Positions 37,449 through 45,593 of a stretch of 60,814 bases of DNA are shown one piece after another. This stretch comes from an uncultured Clostridia bacterium (GTDB taxonomy: Bacteria > Bacillota > Clostridia > Oscillospirales > CAG-272). The stretch's first letter is position 1. Each line of letters starts with the position of its first letter. A program made the translations under genes and the position numbers. The stretch covers positions 1-60,814 of the forward strand of contig CALWTY010000006.1 in assembly GCA_944384585.1 (NCBI GenBank), in the 5' to 3' direction. The notes under the pieces were generated by a model. It was not told the DNA's origin and ran no database searches. It saw only the letters and a program-made list of their open reading frames with translations.

Positions 37449-38435
37449 TTGGGCTTCAGACTGGGAAATACCGAATTCAGATACGGCTTGCTGCTTGCGC
37501 CGATGGCGGGAGTCAGCGACAGAGCATTCCGTCAGACCTGCGTCGATTGCGGCGCGGAATATACCGTTACCGAAATGGTTTCAGCGAAGGCACTCTGTTA
37601 TCGGGACGCAGGGTCGGAACGTCTGGCAGCCCTGTCGGAGGGAGAGCTGCCCTGCGCCGTTCAGATTTTCGGACATGAGCCGGAGATCATGGCGGAGGCT
37701 GTGCAGCGCATCTGTCGGGAGATCGATCCCGGCGCGTCGATGCCGACGGCGATCGATCTCAATATGGGATGTCCCGTCAGAAAGATCGTGTCGAACGGGG
37801 AAGGCTCTGCCTTGATGAAGAACCCCGCGCTGGCGGGGGAGATCATCCGGGCCGTCTGCGCGGTCAGTCCGATCCCGGTGACGGTCAAAATCCGGACGGG
37901 CTGGAACGACAGCTCCAGGAATGCGGTGGCCTTGGCCGGGATTGCGGAGGAGAACGGCGCTGCGATGATCTGCGTTCACGGGAGGACGCGGGAAGAGATG
38001 TACGCCCCGCCGGTCGATCCCGAAACCATCGCCGCCGTCAAGCGTGCGGTGTCGATCCCGGTGGTGGCAAACGGCGGGATCTTCAGCGCGGACGATGCAT
38101 TGAGGATGCTGGAGCAGACGAACTGCGACGGGCTGATGATCGCACGGGGCGCAATGGGGAATCCATGGCTCTTCGGACAGATCCGTGCGGCGCTCGACGG
38201 CCGCTCTTTTGAACTTCCCCCGCTTGAAAAACGACTTGAGACCGCAATGAGACAGGTGGAGCGCATGATTCTGGACAAGGGGGAGCGGGTCGCGCTGCCG
38301 GAGGCGCGCCGACAGCTATCATATTACATCAAAGGGGAGCGGGGCTCCGCCGAAACCAGGGACCGTCTCAATCGTTCCCTCACCATGGAGGAATTCCGAA
38401 GCATCGTTGCGGATTTCCTGCGACGGGGAGAATAG
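37449..38435 (+). CDS. dusB: tRNA-dihydrouridine synthase
   Basis: A 328-residue FMN enzyme that reduces uridine in tRNA D-loops. Motifs are LAPMAGVSDRAFRQ, the catalytic-cysteine region MNMGCPVRKI, KIRTGW, the VHGRTREEMY block and VVANGGI with MIARGAMGNPWLF. The best start is TTG 37449, about 6 nt after AGGAAAGAGG, giving MGFRLGNTEF; the GTG at 37425 and TTG at 37413 are in-frame alternatives. Leader length from the promoter would be about 80 nt. Confidence 0.9.
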   Translation: MGFRLGNTEFRYGLLLAPMAGVSDRAFRQTCVDCGAEYTVTEMVSAKALCYRDAGSERLAALSEGELPCAVQIFGHEPEIMAEAVQRICREIDPGASMPTAIDLNMGCPVRKIVSNGEGSALMKNPALAGEIIRAVCAVSPIPVTVKIRTGWNDSSRNAVALAGIAEENGAAMICVHGRTREEMYAPPVDPETIAAVKRAVSIPVVANGGIFSADDALRMLEQTNCDGLMIARGAMGNPWLFGQIRAALDGRSFELPPLEKRLETAMRQVERMILDKGERVALPEARRQLSYYIKGERGSAETRDRLNRSLTMEEFRSIVADFLRRGE

Positions 38436-38464
38436 GGGGCGGATTTTAGGAAAGGGGGATCGGG

Positions 38465-39034
38465 ATGTACGATAATCTTCCGGATGACGTGATTCGGAGC
38501 GCTGCCGCCGGAAATCCGTCGGCCATGAACGAGATCGTTTCCTTCTATGAAAGATTTGTGTATCAGATCGCCTATTCCGCTCTCCTTGATCGCGAAGACG
38601 CCCTGGATGTGACGCAGGAGGTCTTCCTCAAAATTTTTCGCTTTATCGGGCGCTTCCATTTTGAATGCGCCTTCTCGACTTGGGTCTATACGATTACGAA
38701 GAATACCGTTTCGGATTTTTTCCGCTCCCGGAAGCGTCACGGCAGCGTCAGTCTGAATGAAGCGGAGGCGGCCGGGGAGGGCTGGGGAGCGGCGGAGAGA
38801 ACCGGTGATGTCGACGAAAGGATCATCGAAAAGGAGCGGAAGCGGCAGCTCTACAGGGCAATCGGACAGCTGTCGGAGCATCACCGGGAGGTCATCGTGC
38901 TGTATCACTTCGGCGGGATGTCCTATGATCAGATCGCGGAGCTGCTGGGGGTGCAGCCCGGCACCGTCAAGAGCCGGCTCCATCGTGCGAAGGCCGAGCT
39001 GAAAAAAATCCTGACCGAACGGAACTTTTTATAA
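38465..39034 (+). CDS. RNA polymerase sigma factor, ECF-type
   Basis: A 189-residue sigma-70-family factor with region 2 (EDALDVTQEVFLKIFRFIGRF, then FSTWVYTITKNTVSDFFR) and region 4 (LSEHHREVIVLYHFGGMSYDQIAELLGVQPGTVKSRLHRAK given here in parts). Regions 1 and 3 are absent, as in ECF factors such as SigW. Its stress signal is unknown. It lies 49 nt before a membrane protein with the layout of an anti-sigma factor. Confidence 0.9.
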   Translation: MYDNLPDDVIRSAAAGNPSAMNEIVSFYERFVYQIAYSALLDREDALDVTQEVFLKIFRFIGRFHFECAFSTWVYTITKNTVSDFFRSRKRHGSVSLNEAEAAGEGWGAAERTGDVDERIIEKERKRQLYRAIGQLSEHHREVIVLYHFGGMSYDQIAELLGVQPGTVKSRLHRAKAELKKILTERNFL

Positions 39035-39083
39035 AAGAGATCGTCAAACGGGATGGTCAAAATAAAGGAAAGGAGGCAAGCAG

Positions 39084-39944
39084 ATGCAGGAAAAAAATCG
39101 GAAGCCGAAGGAAGTCCCGACGGAAGAGAGTCCATGTCGGACAGGGGAGAAGCCCTGCGCCGAGGCCTCGGAGCGCCCCTCCTCCACCCAACCGACCGAT
39201 GCGTATTCCTCCCTTCCTCCTCAAGAGGGGCAGTGCGTCGGACCGGAGGCAGCTTCCGGGGAATCCGACGGCTTTACCGCCCTTGACGCGCTTTTGCGCG
39301 AAGCCGCCCCCGAAGTGCCGCGCGGGCTGCACGATCGGGTGATGCGGACGATCCGACGGGACCGTCGGCGGAGGGGAGTTCTTCGCGTCATGAAGAGCGG
39401 ATTTCCCGCTGCGGTCATCGTCCTTGTGCTGCTTCTGGCGGTCTATCCGCGCCTTGCCGTCTCGACTCCGCCGATCGACGAAGACGGAAAAACAGAGGCA
39501 TGGGAAAACCAGATGCCCGACGCTCCCTCCGATCAGATTGACGCTGCCGAGGAGGACAAGATCGCGCTCGAAGCGTTCTTCGACTCGCGCGGCTTTCTTC
39601 TCGGAAGCAGACTTCCCTCCGGCAGCGGGGACAGCGGCGTTCCTTCAGGCTCTGCGACAGCGCCCTTCGAGGAAACTCCTGCGCCGGACGCCGCCGCTCC
39701 TCTGCCCGACAAAAACGATCCGCCGGCCGGGGACAGCCTGCCTGCCGAGGATTCTGTCCGTATCGGGGATATCAGGGAATTTCTTGTGGCAGACCGGCTT
39801 CCGCCGCATCTCGGTGAGCCGTGCGTTGTCTATTTCCATCAGGGATTTTATCTTTGCCTGTTCGATGCCGAGGACGTCGTGCTGCCCAATGGTACGGCGA
39901 GAAACGAGGAGGGAATCTATTCCCTTGTCATCATAATGCCATAA
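39084..39944 (+). CDS. Putative anti-sigma factor, membrane protein
   Basis: A 286-residue protein with one membrane helix (about 108-121, VIVLVLLLAV core). The N-terminal cytoplasmic part is low in complexity, then LDALLREAAPEVPRGLHDRVMRTIRRDRRRR, an amphipathic basic block that resembles the sigma-binding region of anti-sigma proteins. No zinc-binding HxxxCxxC motif is seen. The extracellular part (about 125-286) is acidic, Pro/Ser-rich and ends in a small beta-rich domain. Position after the sigma gene, with AAAGGAGG upstream, supports the role, but family membership is not proved. Confidence 0.65.
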   Translation: MQEKNRKPKEVPTEESPCRTGEKPCAEASERPSSTQPTDAYSSLPPQEGQCVGPEAASGESDGFTALDALLREAAPEVPRGLHDRVMRTIRRDRRRRGVLRVMKSGFPAAVIVLVLLLAVYPRLAVSTPPIDEDGKTEAWENQMPDAPSDQIDAAEEDKIALEAFFDSRGFLLGSRLPSGSGDSGVPSGSATAPFEETPAPDAAAPLPDKNDPPAGDSLPAEDSVRIGDIREFLVADRLPPHLGEPCVVYFHQGFYLCLFDAEDVVLPNGTARNEEGIYSLVIIMP

Positions 39945-39972
39945 CCGGCGGGGAGCATCCCCCTGCCCGTTA

Positions 39973-40011
39973 AAAAGCAAGGCATAACCGTGACGGTTAT
40001 GCCTTGCTTTT
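39973..40011. terminator. Bidirectional intrinsic terminator
   Basis: An 18-bp perfect stem, AAAAGCAAGGCATAACCG (39973-39990) and its complement (39994-40011), with loop TGA. It has A/T runs on both sides, so it can terminate both strands between the convergent anti-sigma-like gene and the ABC-F gene. Confidence 0.92.
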
Positions 40012-40013
40012 GT

Positions 40014-41915
40014 TTACAGCCCCTCGGCAGCATCAAGCGCTTCATAGAGGGAAAGCAGCTGCTCCTCCAGGCGGGTCAGCTCTTGCTCCAGCGCGGCGAG
40101 ACGGACGTGATCGTAGGGGTCGGCGTTTTGCATCTCGTCGTTTATCTCCGTGATGCGGCGTTCTGTCGCTTCGACATCGGATTTCAGGGCTTTGAGCCGC
40201 CGCTCCGAGCGGCGCTGCTCGGCGGATTCCCGCTTTGCGGCGAGATACTGCTCCTTGGAAGCGGTGACGACCGTCTCCTTTTTCTCCGGCTCGGCAGGGA
40301 GCAGGTATTTTTTCTTGTAGTCAAGGAATTCCCGATAGCTTCCCTCAAAGGCGAACAGCTCCCCCTCCCGCTCCGTTCCGAATTCGAGAATGCGGGTCGC
40401 CAGCTTATTGATGAAGTAGCGGTCGTGCGAGACGGCGATCAGCGTGCCGCCGAACTGCATCAGCGCCTCCTCCAGCACCTCCCGTGAATGAATGTCGAGA
40501 TGATTGGTCGGCTCGTCGAGGATCAGTAGGTTCATGCGGGAGAGCATCAGCCGCGCCAGCGTCAGCCGCGCTTTTTCGCCTCCGCTCAGGACTGCGACCT
40601 TCTTATATATATCGTCTCCCTTGAAGAGGAAAAGGGCGAGGGTGCTTCTGACCGCTGTCTCGGTCATGGCCGGATAGGCGTTCCACAGCTCGTCGAGAAC
40701 GGTGTTTGACGGATGGAGATCCTGATTTTCCTGATCATAGTAGCCGAGTCTGACATTGTAGCCCCTCGCGGCGAAGCCCTTGTCGGCATGGAGCCGTCCC
40801 GCGAGGATCTTGATCAGCGTCGACTTGCCGCAGCCGTTCGGACCGCAGATGAAGAGGCGATCGTGCTTTTTGACCTCGAAGGAGAGGGAATGGAAGAGAG
40901 GACGGGAGGGATAGCTTTTGGCGAGGCCGCTGACGGTCATCACGTCGTTACCGCTTTCCTCGGCCTTTGCGAAGCTCATGCGGATCTTATCGGGCAGCGC
41001 CTCCGGCCGTTCGACGCGCTCCATCTTGTCAAGGAGCTTCTGACGGCTTTCGGCGGCGATGATGTTACGTTCGCGGTTCCAGCGGCGCTGCTGCTCGATA
41101 TAGGCCTCGATCCGCTTGATCTCCTTCTGCTGGTTGTTGTAGTGCCGTTCCATGATATCGCGGTCGATCGCCTTCTGCCGGACATAGGCGGTATAGTTTC
41201 CGTCAAAGAGGCGGGATTTGCCGTTCTCGATCTCCAGGATCCTGTCGGTCACGGAATCGAGAAAATAGCGGTCGTGGGAGATGACGAGGACGGTCTTCCG
41301 ACTCGCCTTGAGATAGCCCTCCAGCCAGAACAGCGCGTCGGTGTCGAGATGATTGGTCGGCTCGTCGAGGAGGATGACGTCGGGATCGCGGAGCAGCAGA
41401 CAGGCCAGCGACAGACGGGTCTTCTGCCCCCCGCTGAGGGAGGAGACCGGCTTGTCCCAGAGAGCCTCCGGCAGATTGAGGCTTTTCAGAATGCCTTTGG
41501 CGCGTCCGCGGAATTCATAGCCCCCTGCGGCGGTGAAGCGCTCCTGACAGGCAGAGAAGCGCCGCGCGTCCTCCTCGCTTCCGCTCCGCTCGGAGAGCCG
41601 CCGGAGGGCTTCCAGCTCCTGCTCCATGGCAAGAAGATCGGAGAAGGTATGAAAGGCCTCCTCCAGAATCGAGCCGGAGGCTTCGTATTCCGGATTTTGC
41701 TCCAGAATGCCGATGCTTTTGTTTTTGGCGATGAAAATCTCACCGGAGGAAGGGGAATACTTCCCGGTGATCATCGCGAAGAGAGAGGATTTTCCCGCGC
41801 CGTTGACGCCGATAATTCCCAGCTTATCTCCCTCGTTGAGAGAAAAAGAGACCTTTTCGAGAATGGTGTCTGCGCCGAAGGAAAGGCTTACGTTTTCACA
41901 GTTGACTGCAATCAT
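40014..41915 (-). CDS. ABC-F family ATPase
   Basis: A 633-residue protein with two ABC ATPase domains and no membrane segments. The first domain has GVNGAGKSS, the LSGGQKTR signature and LLDEPTNHLD; the second has CGPNGCGKST, LSGGEKAR and LILDEPTNHLD. An arm-like linker (KRIEAYIEQQRRWNRERNII) joins them and a C-terminal coiled coil follows. ABC-F proteins act on ribosomes to rescue stalling or give antibiotic resistance. It looks most like the housekeeping Uup/YdiF groups. Last gene of the minus-strand operon from 44436. Confidence 0.92.
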   Translation of the reverse strand: MIAVNCENVSLSFGADTILEKVSFSLNEGDKLGIIGVNGAGKSSLFAMITGKYSPSSGEIFIAKNKSIGILEQNPEYEASGSILEEAFHTFSDLLAMEQELEALRRLSERSGSEEDARRFSACQERFTAAGGYEFRGRAKGILKSLNLPEALWDKPVSSLSGGQKTRLSLACLLLRDPDVILLDEPTNHLDTDALFWLEGYLKASRKTVLVISHDRYFLDSVTDRILEIENGKSRLFDGNYTAYVRQKAIDRDIMERHYNNQQKEIKRIEAYIEQQRRWNRERNIIAAESRQKLLDKMERVERPEALPDKIRMSFAKAEESGNDVMTVSGLAKSYPSRPLFHSLSFEVKKHDRLFICGPNGCGKSTLIKILAGRLHADKGFAARGYNVRLGYYDQENQDLHPSNTVLDELWNAYPAMTETAVRSTLALFLFKGDDIYKKVAVLSGGEKARLTLARLMLSRMNLLILDEPTNHLDIHSREVLEEALMQFGGTLIAVSHDRYFINKLATRILEFGTEREGELFAFEGSYREFLDYKKKYLLPAEPEKKETVVTASKEQYLAAKRESAEQRRSERRLKALKSDVEATERRITEINDEMQNADPYDHVRLAALEQELTRLEEQLLSLYEALDAAEGL

Positions 41916-41945
41916 GATAGCGAAGATCCGTTTCGGTGAGAGGTT

Positions 41946-42317
41946 TTATTTTTGATCCTGATTGAGCTTTTCGCCGCATTTGGGACAAAAGGACATTCCC
42001 CGCTGCACACGGCAGCCGCAGAGCGGGCAGGTGATGCAGTCCCGAAGCGCATCGAGCTGCTTCTCCAGCGCTTTTTTCTCGGCGTTGAGCTTGTCGGCCT
42101 GCGAGAAGAGCCCCGTATAGCTTGCGTCGGGAACCGCTTCCCCACGATGCTCGGCGTATTTCAGCTCCCCGATGCTCCGATAGCAGAGATCCAGCTTGGA
42201 GCGGAGCACGGAGAGCTTGTATTTGACCTTGGCGATCCCGGTCAGCTTTTCGGTCTCCTTGACGGTCTGATCGGCGGCGGTATAAATGGTTTTGGAAAGA
42301 TCGTTCCAGAAATCCAC
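41946..42317 (-). CDS. Zinc-ribbon protein with coiled coil
   Basis: A 123-residue protein: MDFWNDLSKTIYTAADQTVKETEKL at the start, a central helical coiled-coil region and a C-terminal zinc ribbon (CPLCGCRV...CPKCGEKL). GTG 42317 is chosen because AAAGGAG lies 7 nt before it; an upstream ATG would overlap the CDF gene. It resembles small zinc-ribbon proteins found beside diverse genes in Clostridia; function unknown. Confidence 0.75.
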   Translation of the reverse strand: MDFWNDLSKTIYTAADQTVKETEKLTGIAKVKYKLSVLRSKLDLCYRSIGELKYAEHRGEAVPDASYTGLFSQADKLNAEKKALEKQLDALRDCITCPLCGCRVQRGMSFCPKCGEKLNQDQK

Positions 42318-42330
42318 GGCAGTACTCCTT

Positions 42331-43500
42331 TCAGCCTGCATAGGCTTTGTCGATGTTGATGACGACTCGGAATTCCGGGGAAATGACCTTGACAAGGCGT
42401 GCCATCTCCTCCTTTACCTCATCGTCCGTGAGGCGGAAATCATAGGGGATTTCCATGTCAAAGACCAGGTTGGTGTGGGTCGGCCCGACGACCATCCGGA
42501 AGTCGTGGATGGTGACGGAGGGATCGAGGGCGCGGGCGAGAGCCGCGACCTTTTCGCGGGTGGCATTTGTTGTTTCATCGCTTGTGGCGATCGGATCCAT
42601 ATGGATGACGGCGTCGCAGCTCAGCTCGGTGGCAAGGTGATGCTCGATGTTGTCGATGGTGTCGTGGATCTGAAGGATATCGACGTTCTGCGGCACTTCA
42701 GCGTGGAGCGAGATCATCATGCGATCCGGGCCGTAGTTGTGGACGACCAGATCGTGCATTCCGCTGATTTCGGGATAGGACATGACGATGGAATGTATTT
42801 TTTCGACAAGCTCCCCGTCAGGGACGGTGCCGAGCAGGGGATTGATGGTCTCCCTCGCCGCGTTGATGCCGGAATAGAGGATAAAGAGGGATACTGCCGC
42901 GCCGCACCATCCGTCAAGGGGGAAGGGGAGGAATTTCGCTGAAACGGTGCAGAGCAGAACGACACCGGTCGCAAGGCAGTCGCTGAAGCTGTCGGCGGCG
43001 GTCGCCTTCATGGCGGAGGAGCCGATTTTCCCGGCGATCGAGGCGTTATAAAAATACATATAGAGCTTGACGAGGATCGCCGCGCTGAGGATGAGAACCG
43101 AGACGGTGCTGTATTCCGAGGGCGTCCCCGCGATGATTTTGCTAACCGAGGATTTCCCCAGCTCAAATCCCATCAGAATAATGATGACCGAGACGATAAA
43201 GCCGGAAACATACTCGATCCGACCGTGTCCGAAGGGGTGGGAGGGATCCGGCTTCTGACCCGCGAGGCGAAAGCCGATCAGCGTGACGACGGATGACCCG
43301 GCGTCGGAGAGATTGTTCATCGCGTCGGCGGCGATCGAGACGGAGCCGGTGATCGAGGCGGCGACCAGCTTCAGGGCGGTGAGCAGAAGATTGAGAAAAA
43401 TGCCGACCGCGCCGCAAAGCATCCCGTAAGCGTGTCGGACGGCGGGAGAGCCGAAGTCCTCCCGGTTTTTGATCCAGAGCTTTGAAAGAAGCGTGATCAT
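42331..43500 (-). CDS. Cation diffusion facilitator (CDF) transporter
   Basis: A 389-residue membrane protein with about six helices in the first 210 residues, including the metal-site pattern ADAMNNLSDAGSS and a second KATAADSFSDC, a HPFGHGRIEY loop, and a long cytoplasmic C-terminal domain (about 220-389) rich in beta strands and His/Asp. CDF proteins export Zn2+, Mn2+, Fe2+ or related metals against protons. The specific metal cannot be read from the sequence. It starts 9 nt after the DNA glycosylase stop. Confidence 0.9.
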   Translation of the reverse strand: MITLLSKLWIKNREDFGSPAVRHAYGMLCGAVGIFLNLLLTALKLVAASITGSVSIAADAMNNLSDAGSSVVTLIGFRLAGQKPDPSHPFGHGRIEYVSGFIVSVIIILMGFELGKSSVSKIIAGTPSEYSTVSVLILSAAILVKLYMYFYNASIAGKIGSSAMKATAADSFSDCLATGVVLLCTVSAKFLPFPLDGWCGAAVSLFILYSGINAARETINPLLGTVPDGELVEKIHSIVMSYPEISGMHDLVVHNYGPDRMMISLHAEVPQNVDILQIHDTIDNIEHHLATELSCDAVIHMDPIATSDETTNATREKVAALARALDPSVTIHDFRMVVGPTHTNLVFDMEIPYDFRLTDDEVKEEMARLVKVISPEFRVVINIDKAYAG

Positions 43501-43509
43501 GAGCGGCAG

Positions 43510-44358
43510 TCAACCCCCGTATCGTTCATAGTAAAAGAGATATTGCTGAGCAATGCCGGCATGCCGTCCGAGCGTCCCGGGATCAAACCCGTCGGGATAG
43601 TGGCGGGCCAGCGCCCGCTTCATCCAGACATCGACGGGAAAGGCATCGGTTCTGCCGAAGCCGAAGAGCGCAATGCAGGAGGCAACCTTCGGCCCGATTC
43701 CCCGAACGGACATCAGCGTCTGTAAAAGCGATCGGGTCGGGAGGTCGTCGTCAAAGCGGAGCGGCAGCTCGCCGCTCACCGCCCTCCGGGCAGCGTCGTA
43801 AAGATAGCCGGCGCGGAAGCCGGTTCTGCACGCAAAGATGGCGGATTCCCCCGCTTCCGCCAGCGCTTCGGCGGTCGGGAAGGCATATCGGATTCCGTCC
43901 CCGCAGTCAATCGGCATCCCGAAGCTCTCCGAGAGGGAGGAGATGAGTCGGCGGATGCGGGGAATGTTGTTGTTTTGGGAGAGAATGAAGGAGCAGATCG
44001 TTTCCCACGGCTCCTGGCGGAGGATTCGGATGCCCCGTCCCCGCTCCATTGCCGCTGCCAAAACGGCATCGTCGGGACGGCTTTGGCGGAGGGTCAGGCG
44101 GATCAGATCATAGCGCTCGTCGAGCGCGAAATAGTGCCGCCAGATCTCCTCGAAGCCGGCGGCGTCCGTCCCGTGAAGGGTGACGGATGCGTCGGTCTGG
44201 GTGAGGCGCAGGAATTTCCCGCAGGCGATCCCTTCATAGCGGGAAACGCCGTCCTCCCCGCCGATCCGTTCAAAGCGGAAGCACTGCCCGCAGTCGAAAA
44301 TCTGATTGAGATCGAAGCAATCGGGGCGGCTGAAGGTATAGCTGACGTCCTCCGCCAT
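43510..44358 (-). CDS. 8-oxoguanine DNA glycosylase, OGG-type
   Basis: A 282-residue HhH-GPD base-excision repair enzyme. The N-terminal OGG domain is marked by FDLNQIFDCGQCFRF, and the helix-hairpin-helix region by LMSVRGIGPKVASCIALFGFGR with the catalytic Lys at K224 and PVDVWMKRAL with Asp D243. It would remove 8-oxoguanine and cleave the strand. ATG 44358 lies about 50 nt downstream of the promoter. First gene of a four-gene minus-strand operon: OGG, CDF, zinc ribbon, ABC-F. Confidence 0.9.
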   Translation of the reverse strand: MAEDVSYTFSRPDCFDLNQIFDCGQCFRFERIGGEDGVSRYEGIACGKFLRLTQTDASVTLHGTDAAGFEEIWRHYFALDERYDLIRLTLRQSRPDDAVLAAAMERGRGIRILRQEPWETICSFILSQNNNIPRIRRLISSLSESFGMPIDCGDGIRYAFPTAEALAEAGESAIFACRTGFRAGYLYDAARRAVSGELPLRFDDDLPTRSLLQTLMSVRGIGPKVASCIALFGFGRTDAFPVDVWMKRALARHYPDGFDPGTLGRHAGIAQQYLFYYERYGG

Positions 44359-44407
44359 GATCACACCGCCTTTCGTGCGGCACGCGGCCGCAGTTTCCAT
44401 CTCATAT

Positions 44408-44436
44408 ATTATAGTATATCTTTTCCCCGCCGTCAA
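44408..44436 (-). promoter_or_regulatory. Sigma-A promoter of the OGG operon
   Basis: On the minus strand, TTGACG (44431-44436), a 17-nt spacer and TATAAT (44408-44413). It drives the glycosylase, CDF, zinc-ribbon and ABC-F genes. Confidence 0.8.
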
Positions 44437-44459
44437 TATCGGAGAGGAAAGTTTTGCCT

Positions 44460-44509
44460 CCGACGCGCCGCAAGACGCCGCGGTCGGGCGGCGTCTTGCG
44501 GCGCGTCGG
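44460..44509 (-). terminator. Perfect 21-bp hairpin after deoD
   Basis: Positions 44460-44480 are perfectly complementary to 44489-44509 (8-nt loop), very GC-rich, directly after the deoD stop at 44511. No T tract follows on either strand, so it may act as an mRNA 3' end stabiliser or need a factor to terminate. Confidence 0.6.
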
Positions 44510-44510
44510 G

Positions 44511-45236
44511 TCAAAGGCGGCAGGCGGTGTCGAGCGCGAGGGTGAGCATATCGGTGAAGGTGGAGCGTCTCTCCTCCGCCGTCGTATTCTCCCCCGTGAT
44601 CAGATGATCGGAAATGGTGAGGATGGCGAGGGCGTTCTTTCCCGACCGTGCCGCGTTCATATACAGCGCAGCGGTTTCCATCTCCACCGCCAGCACACCG
44701 AGCCTGCTCCATTTTGCGTTGGCGTCGGGGTCATCGTCATAGAAGGTGTCGGAGGAAAGCACGTTTCCGACATGAGGAGAGAGCCCGGCGGCCAGTGCCG
44801 TCTCCTCCGCCGTTTTAAGCAGGGAATAGGAAGCAATCGGCGCGAAGCTCCCCGGCAGACGGTACTGGGCGGCATAGGCGGAATTGGTGCAGGCGCCCAT
44901 CGCGAGGACGATGTCGCGCAGGCGGAGCTTCTCGGTCATTGCGCCGGCAGAGCCTATTCTTATTATATTGTCGACACCGAAAAAGTTGAACAGCTCATGG
45001 CTGTAGATGGCGATGGAGGGCATCCCCATGCCGCTTGCCATGACCGAAACGCGGGTGTTTTTCCAATAGCCGGTGTAGCCCTGCACGCCCCGGACATTGT
45101 TGAAGAGGCGGGCATCGGTGAGAAATTCCCCGGCGACAAAGGCGGCGCGCTGCGGATCGCCGGGCATCAGCACCGTTTGCGCGATCTCCTCCGGAGCAGC
45201 GTTGATATGAGGGGTCGGATACTTCGCTTCAGACAT
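44511..45236 (-). CDS. deoD: Purine-nucleoside phosphorylase, DeoD-type
   Basis: A 241-residue DeoD-type PNP, which phosphorolyses purine nucleosides for salvage. PGDPQRA near the N-terminus is the phosphate loop, with RIGSAGAM and the VEMETAALY sugar-binding motif, and SDHL near the C-terminus. ATG 45236 follows AAAGGAATT. The leader is about 180 nt and holds a short 8-bp hairpin (45253-45260 with 45274-45281). It diverges from clpB, with the CIRCE element between them. Confidence 0.93.
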   Translation of the reverse strand: MSEAKYPTPHINAAPEEIAQTVLMPGDPQRAAFVAGEFLTDARLFNNVRGVQGYTGYWKNTRVSVMASGMGMPSIAIYSHELFNFFGVDNIIRIGSAGAMTEKLRLRDIVLAMGACTNSAYAAQYRLPGSFAPIASYSLLKTAEETALAAGLSPHVGNVLSSDTFYDDDPDANAKWSRLGVLAVEMETAALYMNAARSGKNALAILTISDHLITGENTTAEERRSTFTDMLTLALDTACRL

Positions 45237-45425
45237 AAGAATTCCTTTCTGCGTCAGCACACGAAAGCGTTGAGTGCTGACACCTGACGTGCGGATTCCC
45301 GGAACGAAGGGCGGGAGGAGGCAGCGGGAGCGTCTTCCTTCTTTCCCGAAGGGGGAGAGAAAAGAGAAACCACGGGTGCATCCGACGCCGATCGGAAGGG
45401 AGGCAGGCGATTCCTGTACCCTTAG

Positions 45426-45454
45426 ATTATAGCACAAACGGAGAAAAAAGTCTA
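45426..45454 (-). promoter_or_regulatory. Promoter of deoD
   Basis: On the minus strand, TAGACT (45449-45454), a 17-nt spacer and TATAAT (45426-45431) with an extended -10 (TGC). It lies 22 nt from the CIRCE element. Confidence 0.7.
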
Positions 45455-45475
45455 TGGGGCGTTTGTAAATTATAT

Positions 45476-45502
45476 TTAGCACTCAAGCGGTTAGAGTGCT
45501 AA
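45476..45502 (+). promoter_or_regulatory. CIRCE element (HrcA operator)
   Basis: TTAGCACTC-N9-GAGTGCTAA, a perfect match to the CIRCE heat-shock operator bound by HrcA. It lies about 90 nt upstream of clpB and between divergent deoD and clpB. The rest of the 45237-45593 gap holds the deoD promoter and leader; the clpB core promoter is not clear but may be overlapped by CIRCE (TAATAT at 45500-45505). Confidence 0.95.
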
Positions 45503-45593
45503 TATTTACAGTTCATTCACATATCATGGGCTATGAGTTCACAGACAGGGTGTATGATAGGAGCAGAGATCGGAAGGAAAGGTGATGATACGC

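Noticed and set aside
40713..41939. 408-residue plus-strand open frame
   Set aside because: Antisense to the ABC-F gene with both Walker sets.
45253..45281. Second CIRCE-like repeat in the deoD leader
   Set aside because: Arms resemble half-sites (GTCAGCAC/GTGCTGAC) but the spacer is 13 nt, not 9.
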